Source of the DNA: an uncultured Alphaproteobacteria bacterium
GTDB taxonomy: Bacteria; Pseudomonadota; Alphaproteobacteria; Rs-D84
Length of the DNA stretch: 27,990 bases
NCBI GenBank assembly: GCA_937888635.1
Contig: CALARG010000023.1
Coordinates: 1-27,990 of the forward strand
Direction of reading: 5' to 3'
The notes under the pieces are model-generated. The model did no database searches. It was not told where the DNA came from and saw only the letters and a list, made by a program, of their open reading frames with translations. The position numbers and the translations under genes are program-made. This document shows, one piece after another, positions 1-8,025 of the stretch (position 1 is the stretch's first letter; every line of letters starts with the position of its first letter).

Positions 1-2
1 TG

Positions 3-1451
3 TTTTTCAAAGCCTGATACAACCAACATCTGACCCGATTCCATAATAACTTCTTGCATGAAACTGCGTTCTTCAACTTCAGGCAATTGCAGTGTCACTT
101 CACCAATTGTCTGGGTTGACATACGCAACAATTCACGCACAGACATACGGAACAACAACAATATTCTGCCGTTTTCTAAAACATTCGGCAACAACTGCAT
201 GGTAAATCCTGTTTCCAAATCATCTTGGTCAACCGTACTGGATTCCACAGTTGTAAAGTTGCGCGATTCAAAACGTTTGATATAGCCCGTTGTGCGCGTA
301 TTGCTGACCGGTGCAACACGATTTGAACGGGTCGTCACACCAACATTCGTCACCAACGATACCTTACCCTGTTTGGCCAAGGCTTCTATCAATGCGTTAC
401 TGCCCGCAGCCCCCGACAAAGAACCATTCATAATCTGGTCATTTGTATACGCACCTTCAACCAACGAACCATTTTCCAAATGCGTTGCCCCGGTCAGTGC
501 AGACACAGTATTTGACAACACTGCGATATTCATTGAACTGGCCTCGGTTGATGCCAAATTATTCTTTGGATTGGCAACAATATTTAATCCTGATGTAGAG
601 TTAATAGCCGCCGCCAAATTCAAACCAAACGCAGAATCATTTGAAATTGTCACCTGTAAAACCTTGACATCAATAGTCACCAACTGACTTAACCGTTTAT
701 TCTGGCGTTCAATATATTCACTAACACGCGCCAAAACAGATGGGGACGCCGTCACTGTGATGGTTCCCAAACTGCGCGACACTGTAAAGTCTGCATTTTC
801 CGCCTTGCCAATAATAGAAGATATTGCCTTTTCAACTTCGTCCCATTCTTTCAACGTTGATTCCAAAGACACTTCATTTGAATCATCGGTTGAAACGGCT
901 GTTTGATATGCAACCTCGGTCCCCAGGGCATACAATGAAAAAGTCTTGGTTTCTGTTTCATAAAAAACAATTGAATTTTTATCATAGTACCACAATAAAT
1001 CCAAATCCGTCGCCACCTGATTCAGCAATCCAGACAAACGACCCGTATATGCAATATTGACCTGCTTTTTCAATTTATCTGATGATACCTGTCCATCAAT
1101 TTTTACCGGAATCCCCGTCACAGAATAAATATCATTTGCCAACACCTGCAACGTCACAGGTTCATCTAATAATATGGTCACGCCCATATCTGTTTCAAAT
1201 TTTGCAGGCAACTTGTTTCTGTGTTCCAATGCCACAGATTTATTTCCCAACCAAACACCTTCGGACATAGAAACGGTATCACCACTAGCCACCTTAGCAC
1301 GTGGATTTTTTGCCATTTCAAATGCATCATAGGCATTAATAAAATCCTGATCTACAGATGCTGCAACCTTGGCCGACTCGCGCTTGGCACAACCTGCCCC
1401 AACCGCCAGCACCATTGCAGACAAAACTAAAAATTTCATTGGCTTTATCAT
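3..1451 (-). CDS. pilN: PilN-type type IVb pilus secretin lipoprotein (3' end outside window)
   Basis: Outer-membrane secretin that would form the exit pore for a type IVb pilus; the family assembles as a lipoprotein-anchored multimer. I translated this strand directly: 483 residues are visible and the C-terminus lies beyond position 1. The protein starts MIKPMKFLVLSAMVLAVGAGC, a lipoprotein-type signal ending in Cys. A secretin/TonB N-terminal-like segment follows (VTLQVLANDIYSVTGIPVKI), then a ring-building segment (SQLVTIDVKVLQVTISND), then the start of the secretin core (GFTMQLLPNVLENGRI, and ESGQMLVVSGFEK at the edge). The start at 1451 is preferred because AGGAG lies 9 nt upstream; an in-frame ATG at 1439 would be too far from it. 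It lies 39 nt after the TcpQ-like gene, the order seen in type IVb pilus operons (pilL-pilN). Family assignment is by motif recognition. PilN rather than a type II GspD is inferred from the lipoprotein signal and the TcpQ neighbour. Confidence 0.82.
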   Translation of the reverse strand, partial: MIKPMKFLVLSAMVLAVGAGCAKRESAKVAASVDQDFINAYDAFEMAKNPRAKVASGDTVSMSEGVWLGNKSVALEHRNKLPAKFETDMGVTILLDEPVTLQVLANDIYSVTGIPVKIDGQVSSDKLKKQVNIAYTGRLSGLLNQVATDLDLLWYYDKNSIVFYETETKTFSLYALGTEVAYQTAVSTDDSNEVSLESTLKEWDEVEKAISSIIGKAENADFTVSRSLGTITVTASPSVLARVSEYIERQNKRLSQLVTIDVKVLQVTISNDSAFGLNLAAAINSTSGLNIVANPKNNLASTEASSMNIAVLSNTVSALTGATHLENGSLVEGAYTNDQIMNGSLSGAAGSNALIEALAKQGKVSLVTNVGVTTRSNRVAPVSNTRTTGYIKRFESRNFTTVESSTVDQDDLETGFTMQLLPNVLENGRILLLFRMSVRELLRMSTQTIGEVTLQLPEVEERSFMQEVIMESGQMLVVSGFEK

Positions 1452-1490
1452 ATTTATATTCTCCTACAACATCTGTATATTATATTTTTA

Positions 1491-2468
1491 TTAATCCTGC
1501 GACGCAGAAATCACCAACACTCTATTACCTTTATAGAATTTTGCATATGGGATTGGTGTCGCACGGCCAAAATTACGCACCAGCGCAGACGCCACATCAA
1601 CAAAGCGTCCTTTGAACACAGCACTGGCCTCAATCGGATATTCGCGTGGCGTTGTCCAAACCAGGTCCCATCCCTCTTTATCACACCAAGACTGCAAAAC
1701 TTCACGCAATGTCTGGCCATTTGCAACCACCCAAGAACGCACCTGATCAGACAATACCGCTGGCGCTTCTGCATCTGCGGATGCATCAACCATAATTTCT
1801 GTTTCTTCTTCAACCGTTTCTGAAAATTCTTCTACAACTGTTGTCCCATCTTCCTTGGTCACAATTCTTTTCCCATCCGCCGTTTTGGCATCAACGCGCA
1901 TTCCATTGCGCACCGCAAAGGCTTCATAATTATCTGCATATTTACCACAGTTTTTACGCCCACTGCGCGACATCGCCAAAACATTTCCACCATCGTCTTC
2001 TAAAACCTCGCGATGCAACAGTGGCATTTGTGAACTGCTGTAACACTCGTCATCAAACCCGACCGGAATTTGATTTCCATGCAACATATTCGCACCACCA
2101 GACCAGTCGCCAAACGCACCACGACCACCCAGATTAAAGTTATTTTCCACAACCAAATCCGCACCTATCTTGGACACAATACGAATATTATCATCCTGTT
2201 TTTTCTTGTTACAGACACCATGTTCACACGACACTTCAACATCGGCATCAGAGCCTGCCAATGGCCACGCAGGCACCTCTACCGGCATTTGATATTCTTC
2301 TTGAACATCAATTTGGGTCGTTTCAACCTGTTCGTATTCGGCACCATCCAAAATTCTGTCTTGTTCATAAAAGACCTCGGATGTGACAACCTGGGGCATT
2401 GAATCATACGCAAAACAATAGCCTGCTGCAGTCGCAAACATTGCAAAAATCAATATCTTACGGAACAT
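1491..2468 (-). CDS. TcpQ/PilL C-terminal-domain pilus protein
   Basis: Predicted periplasmic accessory protein of a type IVb pilus; TcpQ/PilL-type proteins help stabilise and localise the secretin. The 325-residue product has a signal peptide (about 1-20, ending YCFA). A low-complexity acidic stretch with clustered Cys (CEHGVCNKKK) follows, then a middle region I cannot assign. The C-terminal domain (about 243-323) carries the TcpQ signature: GQTLREVLQSWCDKEGWDLVW, then a YPIEA-type strand, then a GNRVLVI end. The start at 2468 has AGGAAGG just upstream. A strong sigma70-like promoter lies 38 nt upstream of the gene, so this is probably the first gene of the pilus transcript. The secretin follows after 39 nt. 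R64/IncI PilL proteins share this C-terminal domain, but the N-terminal two thirds here resemble nothing I recognise. Confidence 0.75.
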   Translation of the reverse strand: MFRKILIFAMFATAAGYCFAYDSMPQVVTSEVFYEQDRILDGAEYEQVETTQIDVQEEYQMPVEVPAWPLAGSDADVEVSCEHGVCNKKKQDDNIRIVSKIGADLVVENNFNLGGRGAFGDWSGGANMLHGNQIPVGFDDECYSSSQMPLLHREVLEDDGGNVLAMSRSGRKNCGKYADNYEAFAVRNGMRVDAKTADGKRIVTKEDGTTVVEEFSETVEEETEIMVDASADAEAPAVLSDQVRSWVVANGQTLREVLQSWCDKEGWDLVWTTPREYPIEASAVFKGRFVDVASALVRNFGRATPIPYAKFYKGNRVLVISASQD

Positions 2469-2512
2469 AAGAACCTTCCTTTCCCTAAAAAAACCTTACC
2501 TTAATAATGATT

Positions 2513-2541
2513 ATTATAACAATTTGACCGAATCTGTGCAA
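2513..2541 (-). promoter_or_regulatory. sigma70-like promoter for pilus genes
   Basis: Read on the minus strand, TTGCAC (2541-2536) is followed by 17 nt and TATAAT (2518-2513). This predicts transcription from about 2506, leaving a leader of about 38 nt before the TcpQ-like gene. Near-consensus boxes with ideal spacing; no experimental support. Confidence 0.6.
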
Positions 2542-2612
2542 GACGAAAAACACACGCAAATCAATACAGAAAAACATTAACAAAAGATAAAATCGCACGA
2601 ATCGCAAAAAGG

Positions 2613-2621
2613 TGGTATACT
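2613..2621 (+). promoter_or_regulatory. extended -10 promoter for suf operon
   Basis: TGGTATACT (TGn plus TATACT, the hexamer at 2616-2621) is an extended -10 element, and the -35 region is poor. The predicted start at about 2628 gives a 28-nt leader before the gene at 2656. I saw no obvious iron-regulator box, but such sites are hard to call by eye. Confidence 0.45.
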
Positions 2622-2655
2622 ACACCCTTGAAATCAGAACACACAGGGGACGCAC

Positions 2656-3198
2656 ATGACAAACATTATTATATTCATCATACTTGGTATAATTACATTA
2701 TCTATCGGCTTTCTGGGATTTTACATATATCGCATAAGCAACCACATAAACACAATAAACAAAACCTTGGAACATCAATATAACCTGATGGTAAAAATTC
2801 AGTCTGTATTAAAAAACAAGTCCGCAACAAACGCAGTTGCCGAAAACGCTGAAATGATATACCAAGACCTGTTGCAAAACCTGATTCCAATTATGGCCGC
2901 CATTGACATTATGCCCCGCAACACACCCGAACACGCATTATGGCGCGCACTGGGTGGCATAATGGACGAATACGCAAAAAATCCATTCGCACTGGAAAAA
3001 TTGCGTCGCGCAATTAAACTGGATTCCGAAGTCGCCCGAAACATTGACAATTACATGCGACGCGCAGATTCTTTTCTGCACCATTTGACAACGACCGAAC
3101 CAGATGGTTTACTGTCTAATACATTTACGGACGGCCTGTTGGGACAATCCCTGACATTTTTTGCCCAGGCTAAACAACTGGCCACACAAAACGCATAA
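2656..3198 (+). CDS. Unknown membrane-anchored protein, first gene of suf operon
   Basis: Function not recognised. The 180-residue product has one N-terminal transmembrane helix (about residues 4-25, very Ile-rich), followed by a helical, probably cytoplasmic domain containing a possible short coiled coil (about 26-55). The rest is mixed-charge helix (ALWRALGGIMDEYAKNPFA, then LRRAIKLDSEVARN) with no catalytic motif I can name. A GGGGA ribosome-binding site precedes the ATG. It ends 14 nt before sufB and shares its promoter, so co-expression with SufBC is likely. A role in Fe-S assembly would be inference from position only. AT content and codon use match the neighbours. Confidence 0.75.
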   Translation: MTNIIIFIILGIITLSIGFLGFYIYRISNHINTINKTLEHQYNLMVKIQSVLKNKSATNAVAENAEMIYQDLLQNLIPIMAAIDIMPRNTPEHALWRALGGIMDEYAKNPFALEKLRRAIKLDSEVARNIDNYMRRADSFLHHLTTTEPDGLLSNTFTDGLLGQSLTFFAQAKQLATQNA

Positions 3199-3212
3199 CA
3201 AAAAAGGTATAA

Positions 3213-4541
3213 ATGGCAAAACTGTGTGAAAATCTTATTCGCGAAATATCATCTGCGCGTGATGAACCCACATGGTTATTGCAATGGCGGTTGGACGCTT
3301 ATAATGCCTGGCTTAAGATGCATGAACCGCATTGGGCAACTGTTGATTATGCACCAATTGACTATGACAACCTAAATTATTACAACGAACCAACACCCAT
3401 TGACAATTCTGATTTAGAATCCGTATATGACAAAATGGGACTGCCCGAATCTGAAAAGCGCGCACTGATGGGAATGGCAACCGACACCGTTATTGACAGC
3501 CGTTCCGTACACACATCCTATACCGCCGAACTAGAAAAACACGGAATAATCTTTCTGCCCTTTTCGGACGCAGTCAAACAATACCCAGACTTGATACAGA
3601 AATATCTAGGCACCGTGGCACCTGCAACCGACAATTTTTTTGCCGCCCTTAACGCGGCCGTATTTTCAGATGGCACATTTGTATACATTCCACCAAACAC
3701 CAAATGCCCAATTGATTTGGCCAGTTATTTTAGAATTGAAACCGCAAAGATTGGGCAATTTGAACGCACACTAATTATCGCAGACACAGGCGCCGAATTA
3801 ACATATATGGAAGGTTGCAGTGCCCCCCGCCGCCCCAACCATCAATTACACAGTGGCGTTGTTGAAATCATCGCACACGACAATGCAACCGTAAAGTACG
3901 CAACCGTACAAAATTGGTTCGCAGGCGACTTTGACGGCACAAAAAACAATGGTGGCATTTTAAACTTTGTCACCAAACGTGGAATATGTCACAACAACGC
4001 AAAATTATTGTGGACCCAAATGGAAATCGGCAGTGCCCTGACCTGGAAATACCCATCAACAATTTTACGCGGAAACAATGCGTACAGCGACTTTTTTTCA
4101 CTTTCTATAACACGTGGTGCACAAATGGCCGACACGGGCACAAAAATGATACACATTGGCGACAACTCTAAATCAAATATTGTGTCATACGGCGTTGCCA
4201 CCGATAATTCTGTTCAAACTTTTCGCAGTCTGGTATCATTTACCGGCAACAACTGCACAAATGCTTCAAACTGCGACAGCAGACTAATCGGCAACAACGC
4301 CACTGCAAACACCCTGCCCCGAATAATTCACAACGGTCAAAACAACCATCAATCGCACGAGGCACGAACCGGCACAATTGACGCCGCCACATTAAATTAT
4401 TTAAACATGGCTGGCATTGAAACAGATGTTGCAACCGCCCTGATTATCGGCGCAGCCGCGACCCCCGTATTATCGCGTTTACCGATGGAATTTTTGGTTG
4501 AATCAAAACAATTAATACAAATGGCACTATCTAAGGATTAA
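3213..4541 (+). CDS. sufB: Fe-S cluster assembly scaffold SufB
   Basis: SufB, the scaffold of the SufBC(D) complex on which Fe-S clusters are built in the cytoplasm. At 442 residues it is shorter than the E. coli protein (495), mainly at the N-terminus. Family blocks are clear: GQFERTLIIAD (about 181-191), YMEGCSAP, VKYATVQNWF, NFVTKRGIC, TWKYPSTILRG and ADTGTKMIHIG. By my alignment from memory, Cys202 (EGCSAP) matches E. coli Cys254, Cys354 (NCDSRLIG) matches Cys405, and His382-Glu383 match His433-Glu434; these are the residues implicated in cluster building. The Cys of the family's NGFC segment near the C-terminus is absent (IGAAAT instead). sufC follows after 3 nt. No sufD, sufS or sufE lies in this window; the SufB/SufD split is judged from the retained Cys and His-Glu residues. 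Confidence 0.93.
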   Translation: MAKLCENLIREISSARDEPTWLLQWRLDAYNAWLKMHEPHWATVDYAPIDYDNLNYYNEPTPIDNSDLESVYDKMGLPESEKRALMGMATDTVIDSRSVHTSYTAELEKHGIIFLPFSDAVKQYPDLIQKYLGTVAPATDNFFAALNAAVFSDGTFVYIPPNTKCPIDLASYFRIETAKIGQFERTLIIADTGAELTYMEGCSAPRRPNHQLHSGVVEIIAHDNATVKYATVQNWFAGDFDGTKNNGGILNFVTKRGICHNNAKLLWTQMEIGSALTWKYPSTILRGNNAYSDFFSLSITRGAQMADTGTKMIHIGDNSKSNIVSYGVATDNSVQTFRSLVSFTGNNCTNASNCDSRLIGNNATANTLPRIIHNGQNNHQSHEARTGTIDAATLNYLNMAGIETDVATALIIGAAATPVLSRLPMEFLVESKQLIQMALSKD

Positions 4542-4544
4542 AAA

Positions 4545-5222
4545 ATGCTGACAATTCAAAACCTAACTGTGACAATGGACAACCGCGAATTATTATCAGA
4601 TATAAATCTGCACATATCGCGTGGCGAACGACATCTGTTGGCTGGCCACAACGGTTCTGGAAAATCAACATTGGCGCAAACAATCGCTGGCATACCAGAA
4701 TACAAAATCCAATCTGGTAAAATCATTTTTAATGAACGCGACATAACAAATGAAAATATAACCACGCGCGCGCTGTACGGCGTATTTCTTGGCTCGCAAC
4801 ATGTTCCAGAAATCCCCGGATTAACAGTAATCAGTTTTCTAAAGCATTCCTGCGCCGCCCACAGCCACTTTAAAACCGGCCACGATTTGTCAATGGCAGA
4901 ATTTTTAGAAAACCTGGAAACCGCACGCACAAAACTGGGCATTCCGCGCGAATGGTTAAACCGCAGTATTAATGTTGGTTTCTCTGGTGGCGAACGCAAA
5001 CGCATAATGCTGTTACGACTGCTGTTAACAAAACCTGAATTCGCAATTCTGGACGAACCTGACTCAGGCGCAGACATTGATACAAAACAACTAATCGCAG
5101 ACACAATCAACAGTATGCCCGACACAACATTTTTAATTATCAGCCACCAGGGCGATTTTACAAACCTGGTACCATTTACACACACAACAACTTTATCATC
5201 AGGCAAAATTATGATAAAATAG
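4545..5222 (+). CDS. sufC: Fe-S cluster assembly ATPase SufC
   Basis: ABC-type ATPase that drives conformational change of the SufB scaffold; soluble, without transport function. The 225-residue protein has Walker A GHNGSGKST (34-42, Lys40; His replaces the usual Pro), ABC signature GFSGGERKR (145-153), Walker B FAILDEPDSGAD (167-178, Glu171) and the switch His201 (ISHQGD). FSGGE plus K/R-K-R and the LDEPDSG-x-D D-loop are typical of SufC and distinguish it from transporter ATPases. It starts 3 nt after the sufB stop, with AAGGA inside the sufB end, so translational coupling is likely. It is slightly shorter than E. coli SufC (248). A 265-codon open frame on the opposite strand is a shadow. 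Confidence 0.94.
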   Translation: MLTIQNLTVTMDNRELLSDINLHISRGERHLLAGHNGSGKSTLAQTIAGIPEYKIQSGKIIFNERDITNENITTRALYGVFLGSQHVPEIPGLTVISFLKHSCAAHSHFKTGHDLSMAEFLENLETARTKLGIPREWLNRSINVGFSGGERKRIMLLRLLLTKPEFAILDEPDSGADIDTKQLIADTINSMPDTTFLIISHQGDFTNLVPFTHTTTLSSGKIMIK

Positions 5223-5246
5223 AATAAAATAACGGAGAGAAAACAC

Positions 5247-6164
5247 ATGTCACAAGCAAACACATCCAAATTATCCACCTGGATTTTATGGGCACCTATA
5301 AAATTCTCAATTATAACATTTATATGCCTGACTATTGTCGGCCTGCTGTACACATTTATTGCAGCCCAGGTTTATGCACCCGCACCAATACCAACCAAAC
5401 CAATAATATGGCTGTGCGCAATAACATTTATTGGATGTATCGCCCATATGTTCTATAAATTGCCACGCATACACTTTGATCACACTTCGTTTGTTGCAGT
5501 ACACAATTCACAAATGTTAATTTCATCTATATTTTTCATATTGTTAACATACATTGTAATAAATAACGCGACAGAGATTGTATTCCAATTGATATTATTG
5601 GAAACAAAATCACAACCAACATTCGTATTACTAATATCCGCAATCGCCATATTTATACTGTATATATTTGGCATATTATTTTCAAACATCTACGCTAAAT
5701 TCCGCCGCATACAGGCACTAAACATACCAACATGGAAAATCATTTGCAGCATACCATTTGGCTTTTCTGCACTATGGACACCTGGATATATTTTAAACAC
5801 GAACGATAAAACAAACAGCATATCGGTCAAATCAAATTGGTATAAAAAATTAACAGATAAAATCATAACACATCAGCCTGTCCTAATCGCAGTATTTTCC
5901 GTTATCACAATGTTATCTGGTTTTATATACGGCCTGAACAGCATACTGTTAACATTCACACTTGCATTGATATTCGGCATTTGGGCATTGAACACCGGCG
6001 CCAAGAAATTCCTTGGCAATATCGGCGGCAAATACGCAAATTGGGCGGTAATAATTAACATAGTTTTAATCATTACCTTTACAGTGTTTTACAAAATTAC
6101 AACCAATCTGCAAAAACAGCAACAATTAAACATCACCGCAACAGAACAAACCATTAATCTGTAA
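5247..6164 (+). CDS. Unknown polytopic membrane protein
   Basis: Family not recognised. The 305-residue, very hydrophobic protein has about six to seven transmembrane helices (roughly 18-42, 53-70, 88-108, 127-148, 165-180, 213-232, 235-252 and 265-284; some of these may be half-helices). Only one loop of notable length, about 180-210, is hydrophilic and Lys-rich (DKTNSISVKSNWYKK). The C-terminal tail is Gln-rich. There is no transporter signature or metal-ligand cluster. A GGAGAG site precedes the ATG. The gene lies 24 nt after sufC and 13 nt before the AI-2E family gene, so it is part of the same operon. The track of Ile/Asn/Lys codons suits an AT-rich host and shows no sign of transfer. 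Confidence 0.75.
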   Translation: MSQANTSKLSTWILWAPIKFSIITFICLTIVGLLYTFIAAQVYAPAPIPTKPIIWLCAITFIGCIAHMFYKLPRIHFDHTSFVAVHNSQMLISSIFFILLTYIVINNATEIVFQLILLETKSQPTFVLLISAIAIFILYIFGILFSNIYAKFRRIQALNIPTWKIICSIPFGFSALWTPGYILNTNDKTNSISVKSNWYKKLTDKIITHQPVLIAVFSVITMLSGFIYGLNSILLTFTLALIFGIWALNTGAKKFLGNIGGKYANWAVIINIVLIITFTVFYKITTNLQKQQQLNITATEQTINL

Positions 6165-6177
6165 AAGGAAATAAACA

Positions 6178-7209
6178 ATGAACAAAATAATCGCATTTAT
6201 TGGTTTTGTATTCTTACTGTGGATTGGGCGCACAATATTCATTCCACTGTTAATCGCAGGCTTTCTGTGGTACCTGATGAACGCAATATCTGATTACTAT
6301 CGTCGTGCATTACCATACCAAGAATCAACCAACTACAAAAAAACCTTGTTTGACTGGGTTGCATATATCGCAACACTTGCAACTGTATGCCTGGTCGGAT
6401 ATGTGTTTGTCACACAAATTCGCCCAATGTTCTCTGAACTGCTGGCGGCATTACCTGCCTTGCAAACAAAACTGACCGAATTTGGGACATACCTGTCAGA
6501 TTCTGTTGGATTAACATTTGACGCGAACATGATACCAAACATAACAAAAATCGCCGCCAATATTGGCGCATCCATCGCAGGCATCGCCGCATCATTTGGT
6601 ATGGTATTGGTATACATGATATTCATGTTTGTTGAACAAAGTACATTTAACAAAAAATTCAACGCCATGTTCCCCGGTCGCAGACAGTATAAAAAGATAC
6701 GCTATATCCTGGACAGCATTGATACCAACATGAAAAAATATCTGTTTGTAAAGACAACTATATCCGCAATAACCGGCGTTGCATCATACCTATGGATGCA
6801 GATGATTGGTCTGGAATTTGCAGGCGTTTGGGCATTTATCGTATTTATCACCAGTTATATTCCAACAATTGGCGCAATCGTCGCATGCGGTCTGCCGATA
6901 CTGTATTCATTGGTATCATACCCCACATTACAAGAACCCATATTAACCGCCGTCGGCTTGATTGGCCTGCAAATATTATTCGGAAATATTATTGAACCAA
7001 AATTAACTGGCAAAACCCTGAACCTGTCAACATTGGCAATATTAATAAACCTGGTCGTATGGGGCATGATATGGGGAATTGCCGGCATGTTCTTTAGCGT
7101 TCCATTATTGGTTGCGCTGTACATAATATGTGCCCAGTTTGATAACACGCGTTGGATTGCGGTATTACTGTCCGCAGATGGTCAAATCCCCGACAAAAAC
7201 GAAGAATAA
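6178..7209 (+). CDS. AI-2E family transporter (PerM/YdiK-like)
   Basis: Inner-membrane protein of the AI-2E/PerM family. Members export small molecules or act as Na+(Li+)/H+ antiporters, and the substrate cannot be told from sequence. The 343-residue product shows the family pattern: two N-terminal helices (about 3-38, IGFVFLLWIGRTIFIPLLIA), a helix at 60-85, a long amphipathic periplasmic region (about 88-125), then a cluster of C-terminal helices. The conserved C-terminal block is present (ITSYIPTIGAIVACGLP, then FGNIIEPKLTGKTLNLS), as is the final GMIWGIAGMFFSVPLL helix. AAGGA precedes the ATG at 6178. It is the last gene of the suf transcript; a hairpin at 7231-7251 follows. The link with SufBC is positional only. 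Confidence 0.85.
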   Translation: MNKIIAFIGFVFLLWIGRTIFIPLLIAGFLWYLMNAISDYYRRALPYQESTNYKKTLFDWVAYIATLATVCLVGYVFVTQIRPMFSELLAALPALQTKLTEFGTYLSDSVGLTFDANMIPNITKIAANIGASIAGIAASFGMVLVYMIFMFVEQSTFNKKFNAMFPGRRQYKKIRYILDSIDTNMKKYLFVKTTISAITGVASYLWMQMIGLEFAGVWAFIVFITSYIPTIGAIVACGLPILYSLVSYPTLQEPILTAVGLIGLQILFGNIIEPKLTGKTLNLSTLAILINLVVWGMIWGIAGMFFSVPLLVALYIICAQFDNTRWIAVLLSADGQIPDKNEE

Positions 7210-7230
7210 AAAACGCGCTATACGCATAAA

Positions 7231-7251
7231 AACCGGGCATTATGCCCGGTT
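7231..7251 (-). terminator. Terminator of ruvX, overlapping its stop codon
   Basis: Inverted repeat AACCGGGCAT-T-ATGCCCGGTT between the convergent ends of the AI-2E family gene and ruvX. On the minus strand it is followed by TTTTTATG, a proper U-run. On the plus strand the following TTAATCATT is weak. The ruvX TAA (7242-7240) lies inside the hairpin. Confidence 0.7.
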
Positions 7252-7689
7252 AATCATTGCAATCGCATTTTCCAAAATCACACGCGCAGATTCCGAATCT
7301 AACCGCGCCTTTAAATCACGCACCCGAACACGCCCCATATCTTCTTGGGCCGAAACAGATGTCAGGTTTTCTTCTATTGTGCAAATTGGTAAATCTGTTT
7401 TTGCCGCCAATTTATCAATAAAGTCACGCACCATTTTCGTTGTATCTGACGCACTGCCATCTGGATATAACGGCAATCCAACAATTATACCAACGGCATT
7501 TTCCCGCATTGCCATATCCGCAACCAAATCGGCATGATTTTCTGCCCCACGTGGCAAAACAATCGCATCACGGGCAAAAACAAAATCGCGCATTGGGTCA
7601 GATACCGCAACCCCAATCCGTCGCAGTCCCCAATCAACACCTAAAACACGCCCATTGCGTGGAAAAGCCTTGAAATCTGGCAAAATCAT
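7240..7689 (-). CDS. ruvX: RuvX/YqgF, pre-16S rRNA nuclease
   Basis: RNase H-fold nuclease of the YqgF family. E. coli YqgF takes part in 16S rRNA 5'-end maturation; a Holliday-junction role was proposed from fold similarity. The 149-residue product starts MILPDFKAFP and carries the family blocks: VLGVDWGLRRIGVAVSDP with the first acidic ligand Asp19, GIIVGLPLYPDGS, EENLTSVSA with the Glu, and the C-terminal D-SESA-RVILENAI block. I chose 7689 because AAGGAA lies 7 nt upstream; a longer frame starting at 7734 would run across the gatC start and lacks a site. It is divergent from gatC with only 38 nt between the two start codons. Confidence 0.93.
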   Translation of the reverse strand: MILPDFKAFPRNGRVLGVDWGLRRIGVAVSDPMRDFVFARDAIVLPRGAENHADLVADMAMRENAVGIIVGLPLYPDGSASDTTKMVRDFIDKLAAKTDLPICTIEENLTSVSAQEDMGRVRVRDLKARLDSESARVILENAIAMINRA

Positions 7690-7697
7690 TGTATAAT
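7670..7697 (+). promoter_or_regulatory. sigma70-like promoter of gatC operon inside ruvX
   Basis: TTGAAA (7670-7675), 16 nt, TATAAT (7692-7697). The predicted start at about 7704 leaves a leader of about 24 nt before gatC. The -35 box is inside the first codons of ruvX, so the promoter overlaps coding sequence of the divergent gene. Confidence 0.6.
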
Positions 7698-7727
7698 TCC
7701 TTTTACTTTGAAATAATAGGATTGAAA

Positions 7728-8024
7728 ATGGCATTTAGCAAGCAACAATTACAAAAATTCGCAGATTTAATCAAAATTGAAATCAGCCCAGAAAAACTAG
7801 AATCCATGAACATTGATTCTGTGGTTGAATGGCTGGATAAATTACAAAAAATAGACACAACGGGCGTGACCCCAATGTTAAATCCATCAGAACACAAATT
7901 ACCACAACGCGAAGACATCGTCACCGATGGCAACATTCGTGATTTGGTTTTAGCAAACACGCCTGACAACGCCGGCACATCACGCGGCTATTTTGCAGTA
8001 CCCAAGGTTATGGACGGTGAATAA
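7728..8024 (+). CDS. gatC: Aspartyl/glutamyl-tRNA amidotransferase subunit C
   Basis: GatC, the small subunit of the GatCAB amidotransferase, which converts Glu-tRNA(Gln) and/or Asp-tRNA(Asn) to the amidated forms. GatC wraps around the GatA-GatB interface and stabilises the complex. The 98-residue product shows the family N-terminal helix with FADLIKIEISPEKLE, the linker LDKLQKIDTTGVTPM and the tail RDLVLANTPDNAG with a final YFAVPKVMDG. The start at 7728 has AGGA 6 nt upstream; an in-frame ATG at 7689 lies upstream of the predicted transcription start. It opens the operon gatC-unknown-unknown-gatA-ATP grasp-gatB. The next gene starts 1 nt after its stop. Confidence 0.94.
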   Translation: MAFSKQQLQKFADLIKIEISPEKLESMNIDSVVEWLDKLQKIDTTGVTPMLNPSEHKLPQREDIVTDGNIRDLVLANTPDNAGTSRGYFAVPKVMDGE

Positions 8025-8025
8025 A

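Noticed and set aside
4556..5353. 265-codon frame opposite sufC
   Set aside because: sufC is unmistakable on the other strand, and this frame runs into the next gene; composition is that of a shadow.
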